The notes beneath the pieces were generated by a model, which did no database searches, had not been told where the DNA came from, and saw only the letters and a program-made list of their open reading frames with translations. A program made the position numbers and the translations under genes. From NCBI RefSeq assembly GCF_003268595.1, contig NZ_CP029797.1:135001-199000 (forward strand): 64,000 nt of DNA. The letters run 5' to 3'. Of the stretch, positions 1 to 12,066 are shown piece after piece. Each line of letters starts with the position of its first letter. The stretch's first letter is position 1. The DNA comes from Paraliobacillus zengyii. GTDB lineage: Bacteria; Bacillota; Bacilli; Bacillales; Amphibacillaceae.

Positions 1-2053
<2,053 letters not shown>

Positions 2054-2118
2054 ATAATACTATATGTTGTCTTGTTGTAATTCTTATCTAGTTTTGAAGG
2101 TACACTATCTTCAAAATG

Positions 2119-2235
2119 GTTTAGTGACAATAGCGAAGAGGTCACACCTGTTCCCATGCCGAACACAGCAGTTAAGCTCTTCAGCGCTCATGGTAGTTGG
2201 GGCTTTGCCCCTGCGAGAGTAGGACGTCGCTAAGC
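2119..2235 (+). rRNA. 5S ribosomal RNA
   Basis: This is a complete 5S rRNA gene directly after 23S, as in a normal 16S-23S-5S operon. Conserved blocks such as AGCGAAGAGGTCACACC and CCGAACACAGCAGTTAAGC are present, and the 5' TTAGTGAC pairs with 3' GTCGCTAA to close helix I. Ends are set by that helix and may be off by one or two bases. No tRNA genes follow, unlike several rrn operons of Bacillus. Confidence 0.96.
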
Positions 2236-2241
2236 AACTAT

Positions 2242-2282
2242 AAAACATCTATTACTTCATTGTAATAGATGTTTTTTTGTTT
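2242..2282 (+). terminator. rrn operon intrinsic terminator
   Basis: A perfect 14-bp stem (2242-2255 with 2262-2275) closes a 6-nt loop and runs into a T-rich tail. It lies seven bases after 5S and ends the rRNA operon. Confidence 0.93.
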
Positions 2283-2660
2283 TGATTCTATTCAATCTAT
2301 GCTTTACATAAAAGGTTAATATCGCAGATGAGCGTAAAATTATTTAGTTGTAGCAACGTTCCACTTCAAGTTTTTCTTTTTAATAATAAATAAGTAAACG
2401 TAATTAGCTAATATTTAATTAAATATACATTAATTTTATTTTCACTTTTTTTATAATAAAATATTGAATAAAATCACGCTAATTATTAACGCTAATCGTA
2501 TAATTTAATTAGATAATAAATGTGACAGATATTTTAGGTCAATTGCCAAAAAAGTAGGTTTTCACTTTTCATTTAGGTGTGTTTTATGGTATCTTATTAG
2601 TAGATACTAAGATCAAATATTAATTTTTTGACAAATTGTATTTTAAAGGGGATATTTATA
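2283..2660 (+). other. AT-rich gap between rrn and degV
   Basis: About 380 bases with no supportable gene. It is very AT-rich and presumably holds the degV promoter, but no convincing -35/-10 pair stands out. A small inverted repeat, GTATCT / AGATAC (2589-2594 and 2602-2607, 7-nt loop), lies about 55 bases upstream of the degV start and could be an operator or a leader hairpin. A TTG at 2628 is in frame with degV but has no ribosome binding site. Confidence 0.5.
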
Positions 2661-3506
2661 ATGAAAAAAATTGCATGGATCACTGACAGTACGTGTGGTT
2701 TATCACAGGAATTCATTGATGAACATAACATCCATGTACTACCGATGATTGTAAACATAAATAACATCTCATACCGTGAAGATATAGATATTAGTAAAGA
2801 TGAAATCTATGACTTATTGCAAGAACACGGAGAAGGTGCTAAAACAAGTCAGCCACCTTATGGGGAATTTGTTGAATTATATAAAAAGTTAAAAGATGAA
2901 TATGAGATAGGTATTGCGATTCATGCTTCTAGTGAGTTAACTGGAACGTATCAAAGTTCTGTCACAGCATCAGAGATGTTTGACTTCCCGGTTGAAGTTA
3001 TTGATTCAAAAATTGGTTCCTATGCATTAGGGAAAATGATTAGAAATGGAATTCAATTTGAATCAGAAGGTAAGGATCATCAAGAGATTGTTAAGATATT
3101 AAAGACATATCCTGAAAAGGCTGAAATGTACTTACTTCCAGAAAGTTTTGAACAATTAAAACGAAGTGGAAGAGTAAGCACAACACAAACAATTTTTGCT
3201 AATTTACTGCATATTAACTTACTATTAAGATTTTATAATGGAAAAATATTGGTGGAGGAAAAGATTAGAACGAAGAAGAAGTCTAAGAATCGAATCTTTC
3301 AAATTATTGATGAGGCAATTAAAGAAAATCAATTTAAAGAAATGTGCATTATGCATGCAGGTATGAAGGAAAAGGCGCTAAAATGGAAAGAAGAATTAGA
3401 AAATATACATGAAGAAATTAAAATTCAAGTTGAAACATTAGTGCCGGTGGCAGGGGTACATGCAGGTCATGGTACAATGTCAATTTCTTGGTTAAAGGAA
3501 AAGTGA
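2661..3506 (+). CDS. degV: DegV/FakB family fatty-acid-binding protein
   Basis: A DegV-domain protein of 281 residues. Family members (FakB in several Gram-positives) hold a long-chain fatty acid in the cytosol and present it to the fatty acid kinase FakA for phospholipid synthesis. The N-terminal WITDSTCGLS, HASSELTGTYQSS, IDSKIGSYALGKM and SFEQLKRSGRVS segments are typical. I start at the ATG preceded by AAAGGGG about 8 bases upstream, not at the in-frame TTG 33 bases earlier. It is monocistronic, between the rrn terminator and its own hairpins. Which FakB paralog it is, and which fatty acid it prefers, cannot be read from the sequence. Confidence 0.93.
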   Translation: MKKIAWITDSTCGLSQEFIDEHNIHVLPMIVNINNISYREDIDISKDEIYDLLQEHGEGAKTSQPPYGEFVELYKKLKDEYEIGIAIHASSELTGTYQSSVTASEMFDFPVEVIDSKIGSYALGKMIRNGIQFESEGKDHQEIVKILKTYPEKAEMYLLPESFEQLKRSGRVSTTQTIFANLLHINLLLRFYNGKILVEEKIRTKKKSKNRIFQIIDEAIKENQFKEMCIMHAGMKEKALKWKEELENIHEEIKIQVETLVPVAGVHAGHGTMSISWLKEK

Positions 3507-3521
3507 TTTTTAATGGTTAAG

Positions 3522-3577
3522 AGTAGGTACCTAATTGGTATCTACTTTAATTTTTACTTTTATAAAAAAGTAAAAAT
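3522..3577 (+). terminator. tandem hairpins after degV
   Basis: The first hairpin pairs AGTAGGTACC (3522-3531) with GGTATCTACT (3537-3546), one G-U, and is followed by a T-rich stretch. The second pairs 3550-3561 with 3566-3577 and is purely A/T. The first is the likely degV terminator. Confidence 0.65.
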
Positions 3578-3695
3578 TCAGATAACTTTTTAAGTAAATC
3601 ATAAAACGGGTAAAAAAAGAATAGAATAGTTGGGCGCTTGGATTTTGAAAATAAGTTATACTAAATAAAAAGATATCTATAAATAAGATAGAAAC

Positions 3696-3731
3696 AAAGG
3701 GGGCAAGCCGTTGTTATAACGGTGCGATATG
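3696..3731 (+). promoter_or_regulatory. distant ribosome binding site with intervening hairpin before the mgtC-like gene
   Basis: AAAGGGGG (3696-3703) lies 25 bases from the ATG, too far for normal initiation. Between them CCGTT (3708-3712) can pair with AACGG (3718-3722). The same site is ideally spaced (7 bases) for a TTG-TTA-TAA start-stop unit at 3711-3719. Either the hairpin brings the site close to the ATG or a minimal upstream ORF is translated first. The elements are read directly; the function is inferred. Confidence 0.4.
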
Positions 3732-4427
3732 GAAATTATACAAAATTTATTTGATGAAGAGTTTGTGTTGATGAGTTCGAGAATTATTGTAGCTCTAATA
3801 CTATCAGGACTAATTGGTCTGGAAAGAGAAATTAACAATCATTCTGCGGGATTTAGAACGCATATTCTTGTTGGAATTAGTTCCTGTTTAATGATGCTAC
3901 TATCACTCTATGGTTTTGATACATATTTTGAAAAGTATGGAGACGTTGTCCAGTTTGACCCAGCAAGAATCCCTTCTTACGTAATAAGTGGTATCGGTTT
4001 TCTCGGTGCAGGCACAATTATTGTAAGTGGAAGAACAATTCGTGGATTAACAACCGCCGCTTCCATATGGGCCGTTGCAGCATTGGGTTTAGTTATTGGG
4101 ATTGGCATGTATAAAGTTGCTATACTTACGACGATAATAATTTTATTAAGTCTAATATTCTTAAATAACTTTGAAAAGAAGATCTCAAAAAAAAGAAACT
4201 TTATCTCTTTTCAAATTCTAGTTAATCAACATATGCAGATTCGTGAATTACTAGCTAAAGTTGAACAATTCGATGTAATTATTCGTAAACTAGAAATGGA
4301 AAAAGATGATGAATCAGATCGAATGATTATAATAGAGATGGAGAGTAATGAGACCTTGGATAAAACAGAATTATATCATCAATTAATGGACTTAAAGCAA
4401 GTGAAACAAGTGAATGAGTTAGACTGA
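3729..4427 (+). CDS. MgtC/SapB family membrane protein
   Basis: A 232-residue protein with about five hydrophobic segments in the first 140 residues, including the SGLIGLERE signature near residues 26-34 and a Gly-rich SGIGFLGAGTIIVSGR stretch, then a soluble C-terminal domain (about 150-232) of the ACT-like type seen in YhiD/MgtC relatives. Family members sit in the plasma membrane and have been tied to growth in low Mg2+ or acid and to control of the F-type ATPase. The in-frame frame is closed by TAA at 3717-3719, so the ATG at 3729 is the only reasonable start. Its Shine-Dalgarno AAAGGGGG lies unusually far away (3696-3703), with a small hairpin between. Confidence 0.85.
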   Translation: MEIIQNLFDEEFVLMSSRIIVALILSGLIGLEREINNHSAGFRTHILVGISSCLMMLLSLYGFDTYFEKYGDVVQFDPARIPSYVISGIGFLGAGTIIVSGRTIRGLTTAASIWAVAALGLVIGIGMYKVAILTTIIILLSLIFLNNFEKKISKKRNFISFQILVNQHMQIRELLAKVEQFDVIIRKLEMEKDDESDRMIIIEMESNETLDKTELYHQLMDLKQVKQVNELD

Positions 4428-4459
4428 TTTTAGCTGATTAATTTGTTTAGTCATTTTGT

Positions 4460-4487
4460 TTGCAAGAATTTCGAAGTAGCGTATAAT
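4460..4487 (+). promoter_or_regulatory. SigA-type promoter of ctsR operon
   Basis: TTGCAA (4460-4465), a 16-base spacer and a perfect TATAAT (4482-4487). The predicted start of transcription, about 4494, falls at the upstream edge of the CtsR operator. Confidence 0.8.
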
Positions 4488-4495
4488 GAAGGTAT

Positions 4496-4512
4496 AGTCA
4501 AAGATAGTCAAA
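4496..4512 (+). promoter_or_regulatory. CtsR operator
   Basis: Two direct heptamers AGTCAAA separated by GAT (4496-4502, 4506-4512) match the CtsR box (A/G)GTCAAA-NAN-(A/G)GTCAAA exactly. The site covers the predicted transcription start, so bound CtsR would block polymerase until heat or protein stress releases it. A third partial repeat, GTCAG, follows at 4513. Confidence 0.93.
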
Positions 4513-4534
4513 GTCAGTTATGAGGAGGAGGCAA

Positions 4535-4999
4535 ATGCGAAATATTTCAGATGTGATTGAAGCGTATTTAAAACAAATTATTCTAGGCAATAATAAAAAC
4601 ATTATTGAAATTAAACGCAGTGAAGTGGCTGATCAATTCGAGTGTGTGCCTTCTCAAATCAACTATGTAATCAATACTCGTTTCACAGTGGAAAGAGGGT
4701 ATTTAGTTGAGAGTAAACGTGGTGGAGGCGGCTATATACGTATTACACGTCTTACAATTGATGATAAGACAAAACTACTTGATGAAATCATTGATATGGT
4801 TCAACCTACTGTTACGCAACATGCTGCCATTGATATATTAGAACGAATGTTAGAAGAAAAACTGATTACTAAAAGAGAAGCAAAAATAATGATTAGTGCC
4901 TTAACTCGTGATACACTTGCATTTCAATTACCTATACGGGATGAAATTAGGGCAAGAATTATGACTGCTATGTTAGCCTCTATAAAATATGAAATGTAG
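4535..4999 (+). CDS. ctsR: CtsR, transcriptional repressor of class III stress genes
   Basis: CtsR is the dimeric winged-helix repressor of clp genes; heat and McsB action inactivate it. The 154-residue product begins MRNISDVIEAYLKQI and carries the RGGGGYIRI beta-wing (about residues 61-69) that reads the operator and senses heat. I start at this ATG and not 15 bases upstream, because the upstream ATG lies within the GAGGAGGAG ribosome binding site. It is first in the ctsR-mcsA-mcsB-clpC operon and has its operator directly upstream, so it represses itself. Confidence 0.97.
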   Translation: MRNISDVIEAYLKQIILGNNKNIIEIKRSEVADQFECVPSQINYVINTRFTVERGYLVESKRGGGGYIRITRLTIDDKTKLLDEIIDMVQPTVTQHAAIDILERMLEEKLITKREAKIMISALTRDTLAFQLPIRDEIRARIMTAMLASIKYEM

Positions 5000-5089
5000 A
5001 ACTTCTAGAGAAATAGATTTTAAAAGAGTCACATAGTATATTAAAAGAACAATAATAACTTCTGTCTCTGATAGGGAGGGACCATGAGG

Positions 5090-5644
5090 ATGAAATGTGA
5101 AGAATGTCAAGAAAGGCCGGCTACACTCCATTTAACAAAGGTAGTAAATGAAAATAAAACAGAAATACATGTATGTGAACGTTGCGCAAAAGAAAAAGGA
5201 TATATTTCTCATGATGAATATGCTTATTCTATTCATGATTTGTTATCTGGTTTATTCAATTTTGACTCTTCTTTCTCTAAGGAACACAAACACAGTCAAG
5301 AAGAAAATGGTGCTTTAATATGTCCAAAGTGTGGAATGACATATCATCAGTTTACACAACTAGGTAAGTTCGGATGTTCTAGTTGTTATTATACTTTTGC
5401 AGACAATTTAAATCCTATTTTCCGTCGTGTACATAGTGGAAATACTACACATGATGGTAAGATACCAAAAAGAAGAGGCACTGACCTAAAGCAAAAACGC
5501 TTAATACAGGGTTATAAAGAAGAATTACAACAATTGATCCAAACGGAAGCTTTTGAGGAAGCTGCGAAAATGCGTGATAAGATAAAGGATTTAGAAAAGA
5601 AACAGTGGGATACCGAGGAGTATAAGGATGGCGGTGATGAATAA
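5090..5644 (+). CDS. mcsA: McsA, activator of the arginine kinase McsB
   Basis: McsA is a zinc-binding adaptor that activates McsB and helps target CtsR and damaged proteins to ClpCP. Two pairs of CxxC zinc ligands are visible at the N terminus (CEEC, CERC), with another two pairs in the middle (CPKC, CSSC). A C-terminal UvrB/UvrC-like coiled segment (about residues 138-172) follows. The start at 5090 is 9 bases after GGGAGGG; an in-frame ATG at 5084 is only 3 bases away and less likely. The stop overlaps the mcsB start by one base, implying translational coupling. Confidence 0.95.
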   Translation: MKCEECQERPATLHLTKVVNENKTEIHVCERCAKEKGYISHDEYAYSIHDLLSGLFNFDSSFSKEHKHSQEENGALICPKCGMTYHQFTQLGKFGCSSCYYTFADNLNPIFRRVHSGNTTHDGKIPKRRGTDLKQKRLIQGYKEELQQLIQTEAFEEAAKMRDKIKDLEKKQWDTEEYKDGGDE

Positions 5645-6708
5645 TGTCTTTGCAACCATTTATAAATGAAGCAATTAGTCCGTGGATGAAAGAAGAAGGA
5701 CCAGATAATGATATTGTCATGAGTACTCGTATTCGTTTAGCGAGAAATTTTGAACAATATCCATTTCCTATTATTGCTAAAGAACAAGAGTTGGCACCTG
5801 TTGTTTCCTTAATGAAGAATAATTATCACGAACAGTCATTTGATAAATATCAAGACTTGCAATTTATTGGGATGGAAGAATTAAGGCCTGTTGAGAAGCG
5901 AGTCTTAGTTGAAAAACATTTAATTAGTCCTCAACTTGCTGAAAAAGCGAAAAATAGTGGTGTGTTGATATCAGAAAATGAACAGGTTTCCGTAATGATA
6001 AATGAGGAAGACCATATCAGAATGCAACTATACTTTCCAGGGCTGCAATTAGAAAATGCTTTAACACAAGCCTTTCTTTTTGATGATTGGTTAGAAGAAA
6101 AAATTGATTATGCTTTTGAAGAAACGAGAGGATATTTAACAAGCTGTCCTACCAATGTCGGAACAGGCATGAGAGCTTCAGTTATGATGCATCTACCTGC
6201 TCTAACCCTTACTCAAAAAATGAGTAAGATGATTCCTGCGATTAACCAGCTAGGTTTAGTGGTAAGGGGTATATATGGTGAGGGTAGTGAAGCTGTAGGA
6301 AATATTGTTCAGATTTCTAACCAAGTTACATTGGGAAGATCAGAATTAGATATTATTGAAGACTTGCAAAGTGTCGTTGAGAAATTGATCGAACAAGAAA
6401 GACATGCAAGACTGTTGTTAGTTGAACAATCTGAATTACGATTAGAAGATCGTGTTTTTAGATCTTATGGAATATTAAAGTATAGCAGGATTTTAGAATC
6501 AAAAGAAGCCGCTACCTGTTTATCAGATTTAAGGCTTGGAATTGATGTAGGTTATATAAATAATATTTCAAAAACGATATTGAATGAATTAATGATTCTA
6601 ACTCAACCAGGTTTTTTACAACAAAATGCAAAAGAAACATTAACAGCTAGTGAAAGAGATATACGACGAGCTTCAATTATTAGAGAACGATTAAATTCAG
6701 AAAATTGA
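5644..6708 (+). CDS. mcsB: McsB, protein-arginine kinase
   Basis: McsB phosphorylates arginine on misfolded proteins and on CtsR, marking them for ClpCP. The 354 residues show the phosphagen-kinase fold: [15 protein letters not shown] near residues 28-42, the conserved [15 protein letters not shown] loop around 165-180, and [16 protein letters not shown] near 211-226. The length matches the family. The start codon overlaps the mcsA stop, and the gene is co-transcribed with its activator mcsA, its target ctsR and the protease component clpC. Confidence 0.97.
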   Translation: MSLQPFINEAISPWMKEEGPDNDIVMSTRIRLARNFEQYPFPIIAKEQELAPVVSLMKNNYHEQSFDKYQDLQFIGMEELRPVEKRVLVEKHLISPQLAEKAKNSGVLISENEQVSVMINEEDHIRMQLYFPGLQLENALTQAFLFDDWLEEKIDYAFEETRGYLTSCPTNVGTGMRASVMMHLPALTLTQKMSKMIPAINQLGLVVRGIYGEGSEAVGNIVQISNQVTLGRSELDIIEDLQSVVEKLIEQERHARLLLVEQSELRLEDRVFRSYGILKYSRILESKEAATCLSDLRLGIDVGYINNISKTILNELMILTQPGFLQQNAKETLTASERDIRRASIIRERLNSEN

Positions 6709-6728
6709 TCTGGTAGGAGGAATACCAA

Positions 6729-9158
6729 ATGATGTTTGGACGATTTACAGAAAGAGCGCAAAAGGTATTGGCACTTTCACAAGAGGAAGCAGTAAGATTA
6801 GGGCATAACAATATTGGAACAGAACATATTTTACTAGGTTTAATAAATGAAGGTGAAGGTATTGCTGCTAAAGCACTAACAAGCTTAGGTTTAGAAACTG
6901 AAAAAATCCAACAAGAAGTTGAGAATTTAATAGGTAAAGGTGAAAAAGTATCTCAAACAATTCACTATACACCTAGGGCTAAAAAGGTAATAGAACTTTC
7001 AATGGATGAAGCACGTAAACTTGGTCATTCGTATGTAGGTACAGAGCATATACTCTTAGGTTTGATACGTGAAGGTGAAGGTGTGGCAGCGCGTGTATTA
7101 AATAATATTGGTGTTAGTCTAAATAAAGCTCGCCAGCAAGTATTACAATTGCTTGGAAGTAATGAAACAGCAAGAAAGAACCAAGGAAGAAATGGACAGG
7201 CAACAGCTGCAAACACACCAACACTAGATTCGTTAGCACGTGATTTAACTGCAATAGCAAAAGAGGGAAATATTGATCCAGTTATCGGTCGTGAAAAAGA
7301 AATCGAACGTGTGATTCAAGTGTTAAGTCGTCGTACAAAGAATAATCCCGTATTGATTGGGGAACCAGGTGTCGGTAAGACGGCTGTAGCTGAAGGTCTA
7401 GCACAGCAAGTTGTCAACAATGAAATACCTGAAATGTTACGTGATAAGCGTGTAATGACGTTGGATATGGGTACTGTTGTGGCTGGCACAAAATATCGTG
7501 GAGAATTTGAAGACCGTTTAAAAAAAGTTATGGAAGAGATTCGTCAAGCTGGTAATGTAATTCTGTTTATTGATGAATTGCATACGTTAATTGGTGCAGG
7601 TGGTGCTGAAGGTGCAATCGACGCATCAAATATACTAAAACCATCTCTTGCTAGAGGTGAATTACAATGTATTGGCGCAACAACTATAGATGAATATCGT
7701 AAATACATTGAAAAAGATGCAGCGTTAGAACGTAGATTCCAACCAATCAGAGTGGAAGAACCGACGCTAGAAGAATCTATTTTAATCTTAAAAGGCTTAC
7801 GAGATCGTTACGAGGCACATCATCGTGTTACGATAACTGATGAAGCAATTGAAGCTGCAGCAAACCTTTCAAATCGTTATATAACAGACCGTTTCCTACC
7901 GGATAAAGCGATTGATTTAATTGATGAAGCAGGTTCAAAAGTGCGTTTACGTTCCTACACTGCTCCACCAAACTTGAAGGAATTGGAGCAGGACCTAGAA
8001 GAAGTTAGAAAAGAAAAAGATGCTGCAGTACAGAGCCAAGAGTTTGAGAAAGCAGCTTCTCTACGTGATAGTGAGCAAAGATTGCGAGAAGAAGTAGAAA
8101 CAACGAAAGAAAAATGGAAAGAAAAGCAAGGACAAGAAAGCTCTGAAGTAACTGTAGAAGATATTGCTAGTATTGTATCTACATGGACTGGTGTTCCTGT
8201 TGCTGCATTAACAAAAGATGAGAGTGAACGGTTACTAAACTTAGAACATATTTTACATGATCGTATTATCGGCCAAGGGGAAGCAGTAGATGCTGTTTCT
8301 AAAGCGATTCGTCGTGCCCGTGCAGGTTTAAAGGATCCTAAACGTCCAATTGGGTCATTTATATTCCTAGGTCCAACGGGTGTGGGTAAAACAGAATTAG
8401 CACGTGCACTAGCAGAATCAATGTTTGGTGATGAAGATGCAATGATTCGTATAGATATGTCAGAGTATATGGAAAAACATACAACATCTCGTTTAGTTGG
8501 TTCACCTCCAGGATATGTTGGTTATGAAGAAGGTGGCCAATTAACAGAAAAGGTAAGAAGAAAACCATATTCTGTTGTCTTATTGGATGAGATCGAAAAG
8601 GCACATCCCGAAGTTTTTAATATATTATTACAAGTGCTAGAGGATGGACGTTTAACTGACTCAAAAGGACGTTTAATTGACTTTCGTAACACGGTGCTAA
8701 TTATGACCTCCAATGTTGGTGCAAGTGAACTAAAACAAAACAAATACGTTGGCTTTAGTTTTGGTGATGAAGAAGCAGACTATAAAGATATGAAAGTAAA
8801 AGTAATGGAGGAATTGAAAAAGGCATTCCGTCCAGAGTTTTTAAATAGAATTGATGAGACTATTGTCTTTCATTCATTAGAGAAGAAACATATGAAGGAA
8901 ATTGTGACCTTAATGGTAAAACAACTTCAAAAACGTTTATTAGACCAAGAAATAGATTTTGATCTATCAGAAGAAGCAATTGAGAAAATTGCTAAAGAAG
9001 GTTTCGATCCGGAATACGGTGCGAGACCATTGCGTAGAGCTATACAGAAAAATGTAGAAGATCTAATGTCAGAGGCCTTGTTAAAAGATACCATTCAAAA
9101 AGGTCGTAAGATAAAGATAGGTTTAAATGAAAAGGGAGATTTTGCTGTTTTAAGCTAA
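6729..9158 (+). CDS. clpC: ClpC, AAA+ unfoldase of the Clp protease
   Basis: ClpC unfolds substrates, including arginine-phosphorylated proteins, and feeds them to ClpP. The 809 residues contain a double Clp N domain (1-145), a first AAA+ module with GEPGVGKT and a VILFIDELH Walker B, a UVR-like middle domain (about 410-470), and a second AAA+ module with GPTGVGKT. The AGGAGG site lies about 9 bases before the first of two adjacent ATGs. It is last in the CtsR operon and is followed by a strong terminator. Confidence 0.98.
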   Translation: MMFGRFTERAQKVLALSQEEAVRLGHNNIGTEHILLGLINEGEGIAAKALTSLGLETEKIQQEVENLIGKGEKVSQTIHYTPRAKKVIELSMDEARKLGHSYVGTEHILLGLIREGEGVAARVLNNIGVSLNKARQQVLQLLGSNETARKNQGRNGQATAANTPTLDSLARDLTAIAKEGNIDPVIGREKEIERVIQVLSRRTKNNPVLIGEPGVGKTAVAEGLAQQVVNNEIPEMLRDKRVMTLDMGTVVAGTKYRGEFEDRLKKVMEEIRQAGNVILFIDELHTLIGAGGAEGAIDASNILKPSLARGELQCIGATTIDEYRKYIEKDAALERRFQPIRVEEPTLEESILILKGLRDRYEAHHRVTITDEAIEAAANLSNRYITDRFLPDKAIDLIDEAGSKVRLRSYTAPPNLKELEQDLEEVRKEKDAAVQSQEFEKAASLRDSEQRLREEVETTKEKWKEKQGQESSEVTVEDIASIVSTWTGVPVAALTKDESERLLNLEHILHDRIIGQGEAVDAVSKAIRRARAGLKDPKRPIGSFIFLGPTGVGKTELARALAESMFGDEDAMIRIDMSEYMEKHTTSRLVGSPPGYVGYEEGGQLTEKVRRKPYSVVLLDEIEKAHPEVFNILLQVLEDGRLTDSKGRLIDFRNTVLIMTSNVGASELKQNKYVGFSFGDEEADYKDMKVKVMEELKKAFRPEFLNRIDETIVFHSLEKKHMKEIVTLMVKQLQKRLLDQEIDFDLSEEAIEKIAKEGFDPEYGARPLRRAIQKNVEDLMSEALLKDTIQKGRKIKIGLNEKGDFAVLS

Positions 9159-9187
9159 AAATGCAGAAGACAATCCTAAATAAATTG

Positions 9188-9224
9188 TAAAAATCGGAAG
9201 AGTTTACTCTTCCGATTTTTACTT
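9188..9224 (+). terminator. terminator of the ctsR-clpC operon
   Basis: AAAAATCGGAAGAG pairs with CTCTTCCGATTTTT around a very short TTA-centred loop and ends in T. It lies about 30 bases after the clpC stop. Confidence 0.93.
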
Positions 9225-9330
9225 GTTTAAGTTGATTCCTTTTTTTTTACACAAAATATTAATATGCATGTAACTTTTAAGTAACTCATTTCGTATATAC
9301 TATATACATAAGGTAAGGGGCGATTAGGTA

Positions 9331-10698
9331 ATGGCCAAAGTTAAAACTAAATTTGTATGTGAAGAGTGTGGATATGAAGCGCCAAAGTGGATGGGTAAGT
9401 GCCCAAGTTGTAATAACTGGAACACATTAAATGAAGAAGTAACGACGAATGCAGTTTCTAAACATACCGGGATTGGGCAAGTATCTAATATCAAACCAGA
9501 AAGTATCACGGCTATTCAATCAAATGAAGAAACGAGAATAACCACGGATATGCCGGAATTAAATCGGGTGTTAGGTGGCGGTATTGTGGCAGGTTCACTT
9601 GTTTTAATTGGTGGAGATCCGGGAATTGGTAAATCTACATTACTATTACAAGTATCAGAGCAATTAGCAAGAAAACAATTACGCGTTTTGTATATTTCTG
9701 GAGAAGAATCAACAAGGCAAACAAAATTACGTGCAGATCGATTAAATGTTAAATCGGAACAGTTATTCGTTTTAGCTGAAACAAACTTACAACTTATTAA
9801 TAATCAGATTGAACAATTAGACCCTGCTTTTATTGTTATTGATTCTATTCAAACAATTTTTAAAGAAGAAGTAACTAGTGCACCAGGAAGTGTTACGCAG
9901 GTAAGAGAATGCACAAGTGAATTAATGCGCATTGCCAAGACGAAACATATACCTATATTTATAGTTGGTCATGTAACAAAAGAGGGAGCAATAGCGGGAC
10001 CAAGAATGTTAGAACATATGGTTGATGCGGTTTTATACTTTGAAGGTGAAAGACATCATACGTTTCGGATTCTGCGTGGTGTAAAGAATCGATTTGGTAG
10101 TACAAATGAAATTGGTATTTTTGAAATGAAGGAAGAGGGTTTGCGAGAAGTATTAAACCCATCTGAGATATTTTTAGAAGAACGTTCACAAGGTGTTGCA
10201 GGTTCTACTGTTGTAGCATCAATGGAAGGAACAAGACCTATATTAGTAGAAATCCAATCATTAATATCACCAACAAGTTTTGGGCAAGCGAGGAGAATGG
10301 CGACGGGTATTGATCATAATCGGGTCCCACTGCTAATGGCGGTATTAGAAAAAAGAGTAGGCTTATTAATGCAAAATCAAGATGCATATGTCAAGGTAGC
10401 TGGTGGTGTTAAGTTGGATGAACCAGCAATTGATTTAGCGATAGCTGTTAGTATTGCATCAAGTTTTAAGGATAAGACATCCAAGCCAGATGATGTCTTA
10501 ATTGGCGAGGTAGGTTTAACAGGAGAGATTAGACGTGTTTCAAGAATTGATCAGCGTGTTCAAGAAGCTGCGAAATTAGGTTTTAAGCGAGCGATTATAC
10601 CTGCAAGGAATTTAGAAGGTTGGACAGTTCCAACATCGATAGAAGTTATCGGCGTAAACTCAGTTCAAGAGGCATTAAAAATCACTTTAAATGAATAA
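9331..10698 (+). CDS. radA: RadA/Sms, DNA repair and recombination ATPase
   Basis: RadA is a RecA-like branch-migration helicase used in recombination and transformation. Its 455 residues show an N-terminal zinc finger (CEECG...CPSC, residues 10-29), Walker [11 protein letters not shown] near 94-103, the RadA-specific [11 protein letters not shown] motif, and a C-terminal Lon-protease-like domain. The ATG follows AAGGGGCG. A TATACT-containing AT stretch just upstream may hold the promoter. In most Bacillaceae disA follows radA directly; here the next gene is yacL. Confidence 0.97.
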   Translation: MAKVKTKFVCEECGYEAPKWMGKCPSCNNWNTLNEEVTTNAVSKHTGIGQVSNIKPESITAIQSNEETRITTDMPELNRVLGGGIVAGSLVLIGGDPGIGKSTLLLQVSEQLARKQLRVLYISGEESTRQTKLRADRLNVKSEQLFVLAETNLQLINNQIEQLDPAFIVIDSIQTIFKEEVTSAPGSVTQVRECTSELMRIAKTKHIPIFIVGHVTKEGAIAGPRMLEHMVDAVLYFEGERHHTFRILRGVKNRFGSTNEIGIFEMKEEGLREVLNPSEIFLEERSQGVAGSTVVASMEGTRPILVEIQSLISPTSFGQARRMATGIDHNRVPLLMAVLEKRVGLLMQNQDAYVKVAGGVKLDEPAIDLAIAVSIASSFKDKTSKPDDVLIGEVGLTGEIRRVSRIDQRVQEAAKLGFKRAIIPARNLEGWTVPTSIEVIGVNSVQEALKITLNE

Positions 10699-10731
10699 CT
10701 TTCGACATGGGTAGCTAAGTAATAACAGGAA

Positions 10732-10803
10732 TTGACTTTATGTTCCACTTGTGTTAATATTTAAAGTTTATCATTTGACTTTATATGTAAGTTGTGATAG
10801 TTT
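10732..10803 (+). promoter_or_regulatory. tandem similar promoters upstream of yacL
   Basis: TTGACT-17-TAATAT (10732-10760) is a good SigA-type promoter. A second TTGACT-17-TAGTTT (10775-10803) starts 43 bases further on and shares the leading TTGACTTTAT, so the unit may have arisen by a small duplication. Both point toward yacL. Confidence 0.6.
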
Positions 10804-10876
10804 AATAAATAAACTTTTGTCTTTATATACGAATATATTTTAAAAATTAGGAAATACTATGTGATAGGAGGTGACC

Positions 10877-11989
10877 ATGGTGCTAAAAAGAATAGTGCAA
10901 TTATTTATAATTATTGCTGGTGGTACCGCGGGATATTTATATATTCCAGATTTGGTTAGAGTTATTGAGTTTTTGAATGATAGTTGGATAGGTTCTGAAT
11001 TTATTGCGCCATATGTTGGCTTAGTTTTAGGAGCTATTATTCTCTACTTATTAACATTTTGGTTTGTCGATTATATTGTTAATTTTGTACAGTATTTAGA
11101 AGAGACTTTATTAAAAGCACCAGTAGCGGATTTGTTTTTTGGTAGTTTGGGTTTAATTATTGGACTCGTAATAGCGTATATTATAAACCAACCTATACAA
11201 GATATAAATATACTTGTAGTATCACAGGTGATCCCGCTCTTTGTTATGGTTTTACTTGGTTATTTAGGGTTTCAAGTTGGTTTTAAAAGAAGAGATGAAT
11301 TTGTAAATATTTTAACAATTGCTAGAAAAGAAAAGGATCAAAAGCTAGAAAAGGTCGAAGAAGATCCAGCTTCTATTATGCCGAAATCAAAAATATTAGA
11401 TACGAGTGTAATTATTGATGGAAGAATCGCAGATATATGTCAAACTAGTTTCTTAGAAGGGACAGTTATTATTCCCCACTTTGTCTTGGAAGAATTACAA
11501 CATATTGCTGATTCTTCTGATGCATTAAAACGTAATCGTGGTCGCAGAGGCTTAGATGTATTGAATCGAATGCAAAAAGACTTACCGGTTAATGTGGAAA
11601 TGTATGATGGTGATTTTGAAGAAATTCAAGAGGTAGACAGTAAATTAGTTAAGTTAGCAAAAGTGATTAATGGTATTGTCGTTACAAATGACTTTAATCT
11701 CAATAAAGTTTGTGAGTTTCAAAATGTGCAAGTATTGAATATTAATGATCTTGCAAATGCGGTAAAACCAGTTGTTTTACCGGGTGAAGAATTAACGGTT
11801 CAAGTAATTAAAGATGGTAAGGAACAAAATCAAGGTGTAGCTTATTTAGATGATGGTACAATGATTGTTGTTGAAGAAGGCAGAGATTATATCGGTAGAA
11901 CAATTGAAGTTTTAATTACAAGTGTTCTGCAGACCTCCGCTGGACGAATGATATTTGCTAAACCAAAATTACTTGAAAAAGCGCAGTAA
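10877..11989 (+). CDS. yacL: YacL, membrane-anchored PIN/TRAM domain protein
   Basis: A 370-residue protein with four predicted N-terminal membrane segments (to about residue 135), a PIN nuclease-like domain starting KILDTSVIIDGRIADI, and a C-terminal TRAM domain of the RNA-binding kind. The role is not settled; the PIN and TRAM parts suggest RNA cleavage at the membrane. I use the ATG 5 bases after AGGAGGTGA; a GTG three bases later is equally possible, and the GTG at 10871 lies inside the ribosome binding site. Its last 33 bases recur almost unchanged at 17428-17460. Confidence 0.93.
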   Translation: MVLKRIVQLFIIIAGGTAGYLYIPDLVRVIEFLNDSWIGSEFIAPYVGLVLGAIILYLLTFWFVDYIVNFVQYLEETLLKAPVADLFFGSLGLIIGLVIAYIINQPIQDINILVVSQVIPLFVMVLLGYLGFQVGFKRRDEFVNILTIARKEKDQKLEKVEEDPASIMPKSKILDTSVIIDGRIADICQTSFLEGTVIIPHFVLEELQHIADSSDALKRNRGRRGLDVLNRMQKDLPVNVEMYDGDFEEIQEVDSKLVKLAKVINGIVVTNDFNLNKVCEFQNVQVLNINDLANAVKPVVLPGEELTVQVIKDGKEQNQGVAYLDDGTMIVVEEGRDYIGRTIEVLITSVLQTSAGRMIFAKPKLLEKAQ

Positions 11990-12002
11990 AAAATATAAAG
12001 GT

Positions 12003-12041
12003 GATAAAAAGTGATAACTACCCGTTATCACTTTTTATCTG
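12003..12041 (+). terminator. yacL terminator (left copy of a duplicated element)
   Basis: A perfect 16-bp stem (12003-12018 with 12024-12039) around a 5-base loop, T-rich on the descending side. A diverged copy lies at 17488-17522. Confidence 0.9.
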
Positions 12042-12066
12042 TTTAAATAATTTAATCGCCTGACAT

